Part shown: in pieces, positions 1 through 6,540 of the stretch
Position numbering within the stretch: position 1 is the first letter of the stretch
How the letters are laid out: every line of letters begins with the position of its first letter
IMG/VR virus record: IMGVR_UViG_3300027896_000243
Span: 1 to 22,730 of that record
DNA length: 22,730 bases
Direction: 5' to 3' (one strand)
Source of the DNA: a virus
The notes under the pieces: generated by a model
Database searches by the model: none
What the model was told of the DNA's origin: nothing
Seen by the model: the letters and a program-made list of their open reading frames with translations, nothing else
Translations under genes and position numbers: made by a program

Positions 1-446
1 TCGCCGATAATCTCCCGCTCGAACTGGGCGAAGGACAGGAGGACGTTCAGCACCAGCCGGCCCATTGAGGTCGCGGTGTTGAACTGCTGGGTGACGCTGA
101 CGAACGAGACGCTATGCCGGTCGAGCGCCTCGATGATACGGGCGAAGTCGAGGAGCGACCGCGACAGGCGGTCCACCTTGTAGACGACGATGCAGTCGAC
201 CTTCCCGGCCTCGATGTCGGCCAGAAGGCGTTTCACCGCCGGGCGGTCCATGTCGCCGCCGCTGTAGCCGCCGTCGTCGTAGCGATCCTTGAGGCAGACC
301 CATCCCTCGTTCTTCTGGCTGGCGACGAACGCCTCGGCCGACTCGCGCTGCGCGTCCAGGGAGTTGAAGTCCTTGTCGAGCCCCTCATCCGTGGACTTGC
401 GGGTGTAGATGGCGCAGCGGACGGTCTTCGTGGCAGGTTTGATCAC
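1..446 (-). CDS. Large serine recombinase (site-specific integrase), 3' end missing
   Basis: The protein reads leftward from a GTG at 446-444 and is still open at base 1, so only about 148 N-terminal residues are visible. These form the serine resolvase/invertase catalytic domain: the nucleophile lies in IYTRKS (Ser about residue 18), followed by DAQRE, YDDGGYSGG, the VYKVDRLSRS segment (about 89-97) and the QFNTATSMGRLVLNVLLSFA helix (about 121-140) with QFERE after it. Family knowledge: such enzymes make a covalent 5'-phosphoserine link and integrate or excise phage DNA between short att sites. The DNA-binding and coiled-coil regions that would confirm the large serine integrase class lie off the edge. 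The start overlaps the upstream DUF2924 stop as GTGA, so translation is probably coupled. The att site should lie beyond the left edge. Confidence 0.93.
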   Translation of the reverse strand, partial: MIKPATKTVRCAIYTRKSTDEGLDKDFNSLDAQRESAEAFVASQKNEGWVCLKDRYDDGGYSGGDMDRPAVKRLLADIEAGKVDCIVVYKVDRLSRSLLDFARIIEALDRHSVSFVSVTQQFNTATSMGRLVLNVLLSFAQFEREIIG

Positions 447-937
447 GCGTTGTCTCCCTTCTTGCCGGCGAGTCCGAAGAAGAGGTGCCCGCTCCAGTGG
501 GCGCCCGTAACCTTCTGGGCCACGGCGCTCAGGGAGCGGAAGACCTCGCCCTCGTACTCGAAGCCTCCATCGAGCACGGTCACGCGGACGATCTGACGTT
601 TGTACTCGCGTACAAGTACAGTCCCTGGCACTGGCAGGCGGCTGTCGGGCGGCGCCGCGACTTTGCCGCACACGGTCGGGCCAGCCCCGGCCGCCCTGAC
701 CCTCGGGCCGCTCAACCGCAGGTCGGCGTCTTTGGCGAGTTCCTCAGCCCGGCGCCGTGCCCGCTCTGAGAGGCCGCCTTCCTCATTCGCCTGCATCCGC
801 CAGATGATGCGTTTCCACAGGAGCTGCTTGTGCCGCGACCGGCACTCTTCGCCGAACACCTCGGCGTACCGCGTTCGCAGCTCCGGGACGGTCATCGCCT
901 TCAGGGCGGCGACCTCCTTCTCGACGTTCAGCTTCAT
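443..937 (-). CDS. DUF2924 family protein, integrase partner
   Basis: This 164-residue protein starts at the ATG at 937-935, preceded on the minus strand by a strong GGAGG site. The N-terminal half is charged and helical (EVAALKAMTVPELRTRYAEVF, then SRHKQLLWKRIIWRMQ) and the C-terminal half has a beta-rich pattern: PGTVLVREYKRQIVRVTVL, then FEYEGEVFRSLSAVAQKVTG and HWSGHLFFGL. This is the DUF2924 pattern as I know it, a family commonly found beside serine recombinases in phage-like islands. Its biochemical role is not established; directionality or accessory functions have to be considered but nothing in the sequence proves them. The stop overlaps the recombinase GTG by four bases, so the two proteins are made from one message. 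Confidence 0.88.
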   Translation of the reverse strand: MKLNVEKEVAALKAMTVPELRTRYAEVFGEECRSRHKQLLWKRIIWRMQANEEGGLSERARRRAEELAKDADLRLSGPRVRAAGAGPTVCGKVAAPPDSRLPVPGTVLVREYKRQIVRVTVLDGGFEYEGEVFRSLSAVAQKVTGAHWSGHLFFGLAGKKGDNA

Positions 938-1015
938 CCCTTACCTCCTATCTTGCGCTCTCGATACCTGTTAACCACTGGCACCATGAGGGCTCGGGGC
1001 GCAAGACACCTCCAG

Positions 1016-1198
1016 TCAATTCCGGGAGAATTCCGGAGGTTCTTCGGAGGCCGGCGGCGGCTCGGCCTGCTCGGGTGGTTCCTCGGGCACGTACCCGCGT
1101 CGGCACTTCAGGCGCAGGAAACCCGTGGCGAGAATGGCGGCAAGTTCGCCGACAATGTCCTCGGCGGTGGTCACGTCAGGCTCACGTGTGGCGGGCAT
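1016..1198 (-). CDS. Small hypothetical protein, first gene of integration operon
   Basis: A 60-residue reading frame begins at the ATG at 1198-1196 with a well-placed GGAGAG ribosome site just upstream on the minus strand. The first half is a plausible helix (TTAEDIVGELAAILATGFLRLKCRR) and the second half is rich in Pro and Glu (VPEEPPEQAEPPPASEEPPE), probably disordered. I do not recognise a family. It lies 78 bases upstream of DUF2924 and 28 bases downstream of the conserved 39-bp element at 1227-1265, so it is probably the first gene of a leftward operon ending in the recombinase. Its short length leaves some doubt that it is a gene, but the ribosome site and position favour it. Confidence 0.6.
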   Translation of the reverse strand: MPATREPDVTTAEDIVGELAAILATGFLRLKCRRGYVPEEPPEQAEPPPASEEPPEFSRN

Positions 1199-1226
1199 AG
1201 GCTTCTCTCCGTCGGCTGTTGAAGGC

Positions 1227-1265
1227 CCTATTAGTTACCTACCGGAGCCGGACGCAAAGCGCCGG
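1227..1265 (-). promoter_or_regulatory. 39-bp conserved element, copy A, leftward promoter candidate
   Basis: Read on the minus strand this matches the element at 3031-3069 at about 36 of 40 aligned positions, with one base inserted and one deleted. Conserved blocks are CCGGCGCTTTGC, TCCGGCT, CCGGTAGGTA and AATAGG. A TTGCGT hexamer is followed 18 bases later by TAATAG, which would pass as a sigma-70-like -35/-10 pair. The element ends 28 bases before the start of the first gene of the integration operon. Conservation of the spacer as well suggests an overlapping regulator site. Confidence 0.6.
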
Positions 1266-1425
1266 AAACTACCGCCGAAAAATCCGCCCGCGGAGCGCCG
1301 AAAAAAAACTGGTGAGGGTCATGTTTTTTGCTTGGCGCGCGGGGGGCAGGTTTTAGAATCCGTTTAGAAAGCGCAACGAGTTCCCACATCGGCAGCTGAG
1401 AGAACAGGGCGTTCCCGGAATCTCC

Positions 1426-1887
1426 TGGCGCTTGCGCCATAACGCAACGAAAAGGCGCGGGCTACGGCCCGCGACACCATAAAGCCATGAAAACCCCAAC
1501 GTTACCCGCCGTTCGTGGAACCCCGCCCTCAACGGGGTCCTGCCGTTGCCTTCCTATCGGATGCCCCAAGTCGACTCAGGACCAGTCTTCAGCCCGGAGC
1601 CCGGACGCAATAGTCGGGCGGCGCTAGAGCGGTTCTGACTCCGAGTTAGAAGACCTGGGGCGGAATCTCTCGACGTGTGCGCGGATTCCCTCCTCCTGAC
1701 TTGGCTGGCTGGCGTCTTTGGGGCCATCCAAGCGGTCTTCTTCTCGCGAAGAACGGACCCACTCTAGCGGCCGCAGCCCTGCTGCGGCCGGCTCTCTTTC
1801 AGGGAGAGCCCAAGACCGGTCCGACTGCGCGCCGAGATAGCCCTTCGCCGGTTGAGCACGACCGCCTATGTCGTGGCTGAGCGAAGG
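1426..1887 (+). ncRNA. Candidate structured RNA or structured leader (serial stem-loops)
   Basis: No convincing gene lies between 1199 and 1927, but this part is full of inverted repeats: palindrome 1426-1439; 1456-1462/1467-1473 (7 bp closed by a C(UACG)G tetraloop); 1520-1525/1533-1538; one near 1630-1650 with a G-U pair; GGAATC/GATTCC arms near 1660-1690; 1738-1743/1748-1753; 1768-1776/1782-1790 (9 bp); 1790-1796/1804-1810; and 1842-1848/1881-1887 enclosing 1857-1862/1870-1875. At least two stems need G-U pairs if transcribed rightward and would be C-A mismatches leftward, hinting at plus-strand RNA. It could be a phage non-coding RNA or the leader of the gene at 1928. High GC makes chance hairpins common, so this is a hypothesis. 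Confidence 0.4.
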
Positions 1888-1927
1888 CCGGGGGTCATCT
1901 GTTGTGCGTGTTGCAGGGGACAAGACC

Positions 1928-2266
1928 ATGAAGACCGTGTCCGGAAGTGGTGATGAGTTCGGGATTCTTCCCCCCAGCTCCCAGCGTCTGCTCCGGTTGA
2001 TGCAGGAGGTCAATCACGGGCGGATCGAGCGGCTGTTCTTCCGAAACGGCGAGCCGGTCTGGGACCCGGCGCCGAAGCCGTTCTACAGCGGGAAGGCCGG
2101 GGGCGAGATCGGCGTCCGGCCCGAGAGGGAGGCCGCCAACTTCGCGCTCAAGACGGCCGTGAAAGACCTGCGCAAGGACCTCGCGCGGCACGGGAGCGGC
2201 CTCGTGAGGTTCATCGTGGTGAAGAACGGGCTGCCGCTCGTCTGGGAGATCGAGAAGACATCGTAG
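1928..2266 (+). CDS. Hypothetical 112-residue protein before the sigma genes
   Basis: I place the start at the ATG at 1928, preceded by a GGGGA site about seven bases away, rather than at an upstream in-frame codon inside the hairpin at 1842-1887. The protein has an N-terminal helix (PPSSQRLLRLMQEVNHGRIERLFFRNGEPVW), a proline-rich middle (DPAPKPFYSGKAGGEIGVRPERE) and a C-terminal helix-strand unit (FALKTAVKDLRKDLARHGSG, then VRFIVVKNGLPLVWEIE). It reminds me of small uncharacterised proteins common in planctomycete genomes with a similar GRIE...GEPV...RPE...KNGLP layout, but I cannot name a function. There are no membrane segments or cysteines. It precedes two sigma-like genes, so a role in regulation is possible but unproven. 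Confidence 0.8.
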   Translation: MKTVSGSGDEFGILPPSSQRLLRLMQEVNHGRIERLFFRNGEPVWDPAPKPFYSGKAGGEIGVRPEREAANFALKTAVKDLRKDLARHGSGLVRFIVVKNGLPLVWEIEKTS

Positions 2267-2447
2267 GCGCAAGGGCGCCAAGATACATACAAACCGATAA
2301 CACTAGACAACTGACTGGCCGCCAAGCGGAGGCAGTTGTGGGTGTCGCCGAAACCGGCGTACTCGCAACCGTCTTTGCCCCTGGTGCCGCGGCCGTCCTG
2401 GTGTTCGTCGACATCCGCAACGCCTCCCCGGCCAGGGGGAGGCGGAC

Positions 2448-3023
2448 GTGGCGATTCAGGATGTCGGTCCCGAGGCCTGGGAGAGCATCCGGCGCGGAGC
2501 CCGGAAACTCATCGGCCACTTTGGATTCACGAAGTCCGATCGCGAAGAACTCGAGCAGGAGTTCTGGTTGGACCTCGTCGAGAGGCGGGGGAAGTTCAGC
2601 CCTGCCTTGGGCACTTGGCCAGCCTTTGCCGAGTGGGTTGTCCGGAAGAAGGCGGCGTCGATCATCGAGGCCCGGAAGGCCGGATGCCGGGACTATCGAC
2701 GGCACGAGTGTTCCCTGAACGAGGAGCGGCCGGAAGGCGACGACGAAGTCGTCGAACTCGGTGACGCGGTAGCCGAGGCCGCCGCTCGCCGGCACCGGGA
2801 CGTGGTCCCGCCCGATCCAGGACAGGCCTCGGACCTGGCCGCCGACCTCGCGCAGTTCGCTGCCCGCCTGCCTGAAGACCTGCGGGACATTTTCCTCCGC
2901 CTTCGTACAGGCACACCCACCCAAGTGGCCCAAGACCTGGGCATTCCCCGCGGGACCCTTTACGAGGCCCTTGAGGCACTGCGCCGCCGGATGGGAAAGG
3001 CGGGCTTTGCAGAATATTTGTGA
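2448..3023 (+). CDS. Sigma-70-like protein 1
   Basis: A 191-residue protein starts at GTG 2448 behind a GGGGGAGG ribosome site. Residues about 11-80 resemble sigma region 2 (REELEQEFWLDLVERRGKF, then WPAFAEWVVRKKAASIIEARKAG), and residues about 138-185 resemble region 4: LPEDLRDIFLRLRTGTPTQV followed by the helix-turn-helix AQDLGIPRGTLYEALEALRR. Length and order match group 4 (ECF-like) sigma factors, which direct RNA polymerase to alternative promoters. Region 2 is divergent and the linker is long and acidic, so a DNA-binding regulator derived from a sigma factor is an alternative. It is followed 113 bases later by a second protein of the same design. The 181 bases before it (2267-2447) hold small hairpins but no convincing gene. 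Confidence 0.8.
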   Translation: MAIQDVGPEAWESIRRGARKLIGHFGFTKSDREELEQEFWLDLVERRGKFSPALGTWPAFAEWVVRKKAASIIEARKAGCRDYRRHECSLNEERPEGDDEVVELGDAVAEAAARRHRDVVPPDPGQASDLAADLAQFAARLPEDLRDIFLRLRTGTPTQVAQDLGIPRGTLYEALEALRRRMGKAGFAEYL

Positions 3024-3030
3024 CCAACTC

Positions 3031-3069
3031 CCGGCGCTTTGCTCCGGCTTCCGGTAGGTACCCAATAGG
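3031..3069 (+). promoter_or_regulatory. 39-bp conserved element, copy B, before second sigma gene
   Basis: This is the plus-strand counterpart of the element at 1227-1265 and has the same orientation relative to its downstream gene. TTGCTC is followed 18 bases later by CAATAG, aligning with TTGCGT/TAATAG in copy A. It starts eight bases after the first sigma gene stops and ends 67 bases before the second sigma start, so the second gene probably has its own promoter or regulator site. Confidence 0.6.
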
Positions 3070-3136
3070 GACTTGATCGACTCGCGGCGGGATTCGCGAG
3101 CCGGAGAATGGGAATTTTGCAGCAGGAGATTTGCAG

Positions 3137-3700
3137 ATGGCCACCTCACACAGCGTGCCTACGGCTTCTGAGTTCCTGGACGATGTGACCCAGCGGCGTA
3201 TTCGCCGCCGCGTTGCCCGCCTGGGCCGGAAGTTCGCCCTGTCTCGGGAGGACATGGAGGATCTCCGGCAGGATTTCCGCATGGCGCTGGTCTCGGCCCG
3301 GGTTCAGTACGACCCCGCCAAGTGCCCGTTGCGCCGGTTCATCACGATGGTCCTGAACCGGCGCTACAAGTACCGGGTCCGGCAGTTGTACCTGCTCAGT
3401 CACCACCGCGGGTTGACGCCGAACGCTATCCCCCTGGACGACCTCGCCCCCGACGGCGACGCCCCGATCACCGATCCACGGCTGGAAGCGGCGCTGGTCC
3501 AGGTGGAGCTTAGCCACGACATCGAGCAGGCATCCAAGGGGATGACGGACCTCGAGCGCGGCGTGTGTGCGCTCCTGATGTCCGGTCACACGCAGACCGA
3601 GGTGTCGCGGAGGCTGGGTGTCGTCCCGTCCACGGTGACGCGGGCTATGGACCGCATCCGCTGCCACCTCTCCCGGGCCGGCCTGAACCCGACCGCCTGA
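3137..3700 (+). CDS. Sigma-70-like protein 2
   Basis: The ATG at 3137 is chosen because an AGGAG site lies eight bases upstream; an in-frame TTG at 3131 is less well placed. The 187-residue product has a region-2-like N-terminus (RIRRRVARLGRKFALSREDM, EDLRQDFRMALVSARVQYDP, then RRFITMVLNRRYKYRVRQLY; about 20-85) and a region-4-like C-terminus with a clear helix-turn-helix, HTQTEVSRRLGVVPSTVTRA, at about 151-170. It shares the domain order of the preceding sigma-like gene but little identity, so the pair may be anciently related or recruited separately. Family knowledge suggests promoter selection with host RNA polymerase. The gene is immediately followed by the conserved element at 3703, which heads the replication operon and could be its target. 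Confidence 0.8.
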   Translation: MATSHSVPTASEFLDDVTQRRIRRRVARLGRKFALSREDMEDLRQDFRMALVSARVQYDPAKCPLRRFITMVLNRRYKYRVRQLYLLSHHRGLTPNAIPLDDLAPDGDAPITDPRLEAALVQVELSHDIEQASKGMTDLERGVCALLMSGHTQTEVSRRLGVVPSTVTRAMDRIRCHLSRAGLNPTA

Positions 3701-3702
3701 GA

Positions 3703-3746
3703 TTTCACGCAAAAATTACACCCCGACCGCAAAAAGACATAGGTGG
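3703..3746 (+). promoter_or_regulatory. Phage promoter candidate, copy C, heads replication operon
   Basis: Two blocks match the element at 20401-20444 with identical spacing: TTTCACGCAAA at 3703 and a 24-base identical block at 3723-3746 that includes GCAAAAAGACATAGGTGG. The intervening bases differ, so the conservation looks functional rather than a recent duplication. The element starts three bases after the second sigma gene ends and 83 bases before the first replication gene. No standard -35/-10 pair is obvious, which fits recognition by an alternative sigma factor or activator. Confidence 0.6.
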
Positions 3747-3785
3747 GGGAGACGCACAAATGGGGCCTCTCACAAGGAGCACACG

Positions 3786-4529
3786 ATGACCCTGATGGAC
3801 TCGTTGATCAGAACCACGCACCTTGCACCCCCGAAGATGATCGTCTATGCCCCGCCGGGCACGGGCAAGACGACGTTCGCCGCGTCGGCGAAGGCCATCC
3901 TCGTCGACTGCGAGAACGGGGCCGGTGCCGTGCCAAACCTGGCGCGGACGCCGTACCTGCAGAGCTGGCCGGAAATGCGGAAATGGCTGGTCGAACTGGC
4001 CTCGAAGCCGCCCGAGGGCGTCCCGGCCGTGGCCATCGACACCATCGACTGGATGGTCCAGCGGATCGTCGAGCACGTGGTGGTGGACCTGGACGGCAAG
4101 TCGCCCAAGGACGTCACGAACACCCTCGGCACGGCCCACGGCGGGTACTTCAAGGCCCGCGAGATCGTCCAGAACATCGTCTACCGCGACCTTCTGCCGA
4201 TGCTCAATGCCCTGGCCAACAGCGGCTTGGCGATCATCCTCTTGGCCCACGCGGCGAACACCAAAATGACCACACCGGAGGGGTTCGACATCCGGCTGGC
4301 CGGCCCCGACCTGCCCCAGTGGATCGCCCCGCCGTTCATCGAGTGGGCCGACGCCGTGCTCTACGCCGTGCGCGACGGGGACCGTCGCATCCTGAAGACG
4401 GAAGGCTCGAACGTCATCCTGGCGAAGAACCGCTACGGCCTCCCGGCGGAGTTGCCCCTCTCGTGGTCGGCCCTGATGCAGGCGCTGGCAGGCAACCGGA
4501 ACGACACAACGGGGCACGACCATGAGTGA
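3786..4529 (+). CDS. RecA-like phage nucleotide-binding ATPase (AAA_24 type)
   Basis: This 247-residue protein starts at ATG 3786 with an AAGGAG site six bases upstream. A Walker A motif APPGTGKT is at residues 22-29, followed by DCENGAG and a Walker-B-like strand AVAIDTIDW at about 81-89. LAIILLAHAANTK near 154-166 resembles the sensor segment of RecA-fold ATPases. The arrangement matches phage AAA_24/TIGR01618-type proteins, which include Sak4-like ATPases in single-strand annealing or recombination modules. The neighbouring DUF669 and RusA genes support a role in phage recombination or replication. Residue-level evidence does not separate a recombinase from a general nucleotide-binding accessory factor. 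Confidence 0.85.
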   Translation: MTLMDSLIRTTHLAPPKMIVYAPPGTGKTTFAASAKAILVDCENGAGAVPNLARTPYLQSWPEMRKWLVELASKPPEGVPAVAIDTIDWMVQRIVEHVVVDLDGKSPKDVTNTLGTAHGGYFKAREIVQNIVYRDLLPMLNALANSGLAIILLAHAANTKMTTPEGFDIRLAGPDLPQWIAPPFIEWADAVLYAVRDGDRRILKTEGSNVILAKNRYGLPAELPLSWSALMQALAGNRNDTTGHDHE

Positions 4530-4773
4530 GCCGTTCTCACAGCACGCCCTCTGCTTCACGTGGCGGAGCTACCACAACGACGAGCTGTCCGAGTGGGCCG
4601 TCGACTACTCCCCCTGCATGGGGGACGTCGAGGCGTTCGAGATCAAGACGCCGCTCGGCGAGTGCCAGATCGACGACCTGGATACCCTGCGGGGAATACA
4701 CGCCATGCTCGGCGAGGCGATCAAGAAAGCCGAGGAACTGCACCACAACGAAAGGACGAATGGCAATGGCTAA
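4522..4773 (+). CDS. Small hypothetical protein between ATPase and DUF669
   Basis: An 83-residue frame starts at ATG 4522, overlapping the ATPase gene by eight bases, and ends eight bases inside the following DUF669 gene. The product is acidic, with aromatic strands near the start (CFTWRSYHNDELSEWAVDYS), a middle strand segment (VEAFEIKTPLGECQIDDLDT) and a terminal helix (GIHAMLGEAIKKAEELHHNE). I do not recognise a family. The tight overlaps on both sides and a codon pattern favouring G or C in third position support it as a real gene. Its place inside a recombination cassette suggests an accessory role only by context. Confidence 0.7.
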   Translation: MSEPFSQHALCFTWRSYHNDELSEWAVDYSPCMGDVEAFEIKTPLGECQIDDLDTLRGIHAMLGEAIKKAEELHHNERTNGNG

Positions 4774-5224
4774 TCTGAACGGATTCAACGCGCACGAAGT
4801 CGAGCCGACCACCCCCTATAGCCCGGTCCCGGCCGGGAAGTACCTGGCGGCCATCACCGCGAGCCAGGTGAAACCCACGAAGTCGAAGGACGGCAGCTAC
4901 CTGGAGCTCGAGTTCACGATCCTCGACGGCTCCTGCAAGGGCCGGAAGGTCTGGGACCGGCTGTGCCTGGTCCACACGAACCAGCAGACCGTGAAGATCG
5001 CCCGGGCGAACCTGTCAGCCCTCTGCCGGGCCGTCGGCGTCATGCAGCCGAAGGACTCGCTGGAGCTCCACAACCTGCCGGTGCTCGTGACGGTGAAGTG
5101 CAAGAAGCGCGACGACAACGACGAGCTCACCAACGAGGTCAAGGGCTACGCCCGCAAGGAAGCCGCTGCCGGGCAGCCGCAGCAGGCGGCGCCCTCCGAC
5201 AACACGCCGCCGTGGAAGCGGTAG
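4766..5224 (+). CDS. DUF669 family phage protein
   Basis: I prefer the ATG at 4766 (protein begins MANLNGFNAHEVEP) over the one at 4760 because the AAGGA site is then nine bases away. The 152-residue product shows the DUF669 layout: a VPAGKYLAAITASQVKPTKS strand, then YLELEFTILDGSCKGRKVWD, then a helix with VKIARANLSALCRAVGV, and a C-terminal disordered tail rich in Gln, Ala and Pro ending PPWKR. Family knowledge: DUF669 proteins sit in phage recombination operons beside AAA_24 ATPases and are suspected single-strand DNA-associated factors, although their activity is not firmly established. The basic-aromatic tail end is typical of this family. Confidence 0.88.
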   Translation: MANLNGFNAHEVEPTTPYSPVPAGKYLAAITASQVKPTKSKDGSYLELEFTILDGSCKGRKVWDRLCLVHTNQQTVKIARANLSALCRAVGVMQPKDSLELHNLPVLVTVKCKKRDDNDELTNEVKGYARKEAAAGQPQQAAPSDNTPPWKR

Positions 5225-5233
5225 GAGGACACG

Positions 5234-5506
5234 ATGGAAAAGGCCGGCGAACCTATCCCGGGCAGTAGATTCCTCCGCGCGTTCTGCAGTGTCTGCGGCG
5301 AACCTATGCGGGTGTCCTCGGATGCCTGCCGGGGAGGTGCCGCGCTCTGCTGTGTCGCATGCAGCCCGCCGCGTCCTCCTAACTTCGGTTGCGTGACGTC
5401 GGTCCGGGCGATTCGGCAGGAACAGGAGGAGGACGCCATCGCCGACATGCCGCGCGAAGAAGGCGAATGGGATAACGCCGTGCGAATGCTGGAGGACGCG
5501 AGTTGA
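5234..5506 (+). CDS. Small Cys-rich hypothetical protein
   Basis: A 90-residue product starts at ATG 5234 behind AGGAGG. Six cysteines lie at about residues 18, 21, 32, 39, 40 and 43 in FCSVCGEPMRVSSDACRGGA and ALCCVACS, consistent with one zinc-binding knuckle pair. The C-terminal third is acidic and helical (IRQEQEEDAIADMPREEGEW). I do not recognise the family. Its stop overlaps the RusA TTG start as TTGA, so it is probably translated together with RusA. A zinc-stabilised DNA- or protein-binding role is possible but rests only on the cysteine spacing. Confidence 0.7.
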   Translation: MEKAGEPIPGSRFLRAFCSVCGEPMRVSSDACRGGAALCCVACSPPRPPNFGCVTSVRAIRQEQEEDAIADMPREEGEWDNAVRMLEDAS

Positions 5507-5901
5507 TATCCACCTTGCCGTGGCCACCGTCGGTCAACCACTACTGGCGCCATGTGGGCCCGCGCACCTTGATCAGCCGGGAGGGCCGGACGTTCCGCAC
5601 GAACGTCTGTGCCCTCCTCGGCGGGGGCGGGCCCCGAAAGCCGCCGGCGGGCGGGCGCATCGCCCTGGCGATGGATGCCTTCCCGCCGGACGCACGGCGC
5701 CGGGACCTGGACAATCTCCTGAAACCGACCCTCGACGCCCTCCAGCACGGGGGCGTCTACGAGGACGATAGCCAGGTCGACCTCCTTCTGGTTCGCCGGT
5801 GCACAGCGGACCGGCCCCATGGCCACATCGAAGTCGCCGTCCGCGAACTGCCACTCGCACAGTGCCCGCTCTGTGGCGGGCCCATGCATAGCGAGAACTG
5901 A
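5503..5901 (+). CDS. rusA: RusA-type Holliday junction resolvase
   Basis: The start is a TTG at 5503 that overlaps the preceding stop (TTGA), with GGAGGA upstream inside the previous gene. The 132-residue product opens with LPWPPSVNHYWRHVGP and carries the RusA core RRDLDNLLKPTLDALQHGGV, with Asp 68 and Asp 70, followed by VYEDDSQVD (Asp 88/89). These line up in order with the three metal-binding aspartates of Escherichia coli RusA. The enzyme resolves four-way junctions arising during replication and recombination. Unusually, the C-terminus adds a short CPLCGG knuckle (about residues 121-126) after the core fold. Only two cysteines are present, so zinc binding there would need a dimer or partner. 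Confidence 0.9.
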   Translation: MISTLPWPPSVNHYWRHVGPRTLISREGRTFRTNVCALLGGGGPRKPPAGGRIALAMDAFPPDARRRDLDNLLKPTLDALQHGGVYEDDSQVDLLLVRRCTADRPHGHIEVAVRELPLAQCPLCGGPMHSEN

Positions 5902-5904
5902 ACC

Positions 5905-6540
5905 ATGATCGCCATCCGACGCGTGTATGTCGCCGGGCCAATGACCGGCTACGAGGACCACAACTTCCCCGCCTTCCATGCCGCCGCCGACCGGTTCCGC
6001 CAGGCCGACTGGGAGGTCGCCAATCCGGCCGAGAACTTCGGAGGCCGGACCGACCTGCCGCGGGAATCGTATCTGCGGGCCGACCTTGTGCTCCTCGCGC
6101 GGTGCGACGCCATCGCCGTGCTACCCGGCTGGCAATCCTCCCGCGGCGCGCAGATGGAGTACCTCCTGGCCCGCGCCCTCGGCATGGCCGTTCTCGACGC
6201 GGAGTCGCTCGGGCCGCTGGCGAACCCACCTGACGCCGACGTCATGCTGTCGTGGGAGCTTCAGCCGGAGTCCGTCCTGGACGAGGCCAAGCGAATCACC
6301 GCCACGGACCGCCAGGCGTCCTATGGCCACCCCGTCGACGACTTCACGAAGACAGCCCACATGTGGACTGGCATCTTCGCCGGCCGCCTGCGCGAGGGCG
6401 CGGCCGTGACGCCGATGGACATCCCAATCTGCATGATCGCCGTGAAGCTCGCCCGCCAGGTCCACCGCCACAAGCGCGACAACCTCGTTGACATCGCCGG
6501 GTACGCCCGGACCGCCTCGATGGTGGCCGGGGACGAATGA
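5905..6540 (+). CDS. DUF4406-DUF6378 two-domain protein
   Basis: The 211-residue product starts at ATG 5905, three bases after the RusA stop. Residues 1-105 show the DUF4406 fold, related to nucleoside 2-deoxyribosyltransferases: VYVAGPMTGYEDHNFPAF (7-24), an RADLVLLARCDAIAVLPGW segment (58-76) and SRGAQMEYLLARALGM (79-94). Residues about 123-211 match DUF6378: SVLDEAKRITATDRQASYGH, then FTKTAHMWTGIFAG and a helix with IPICMIAVKLARQVHRHKRD and NLVDIAGYAR. Both halves occur in phages, where a role in nucleotide metabolism is suspected. No catalytic test is possible by eye. The gene ends in an ATGA overlap with the phosphoesterase. Confidence 0.85.
   Translation: MIAIRRVYVAGPMTGYEDHNFPAFHAAADRFRQADWEVANPAENFGGRTDLPRESYLRADLVLLARCDAIAVLPGWQSSRGAQMEYLLARALGMAVLDAESLGPLANPPDADVMLSWELQPESVLDEAKRITATDRQASYGHPVDDFTKTAHMWTGIFAGRLREGAAVTPMDIPICMIAVKLARQVHRHKRDNLVDIAGYARTASMVAGDE

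Noticed and set aside
1328-1359. Possible rightward sigma-70 promoter (TTGCTT and TAGAAT)
   Set aside because: The hexamers are separated by 20 bases, longer than normal, so I do not list it as a feature although it could serve the structured region.
1231-1440. Minus-strand 69-residue frame in the gene-free stretch
   Set aside because: It runs through the conserved 39-bp element and the A-rich tract, has no good ribosome site and no family resemblance.
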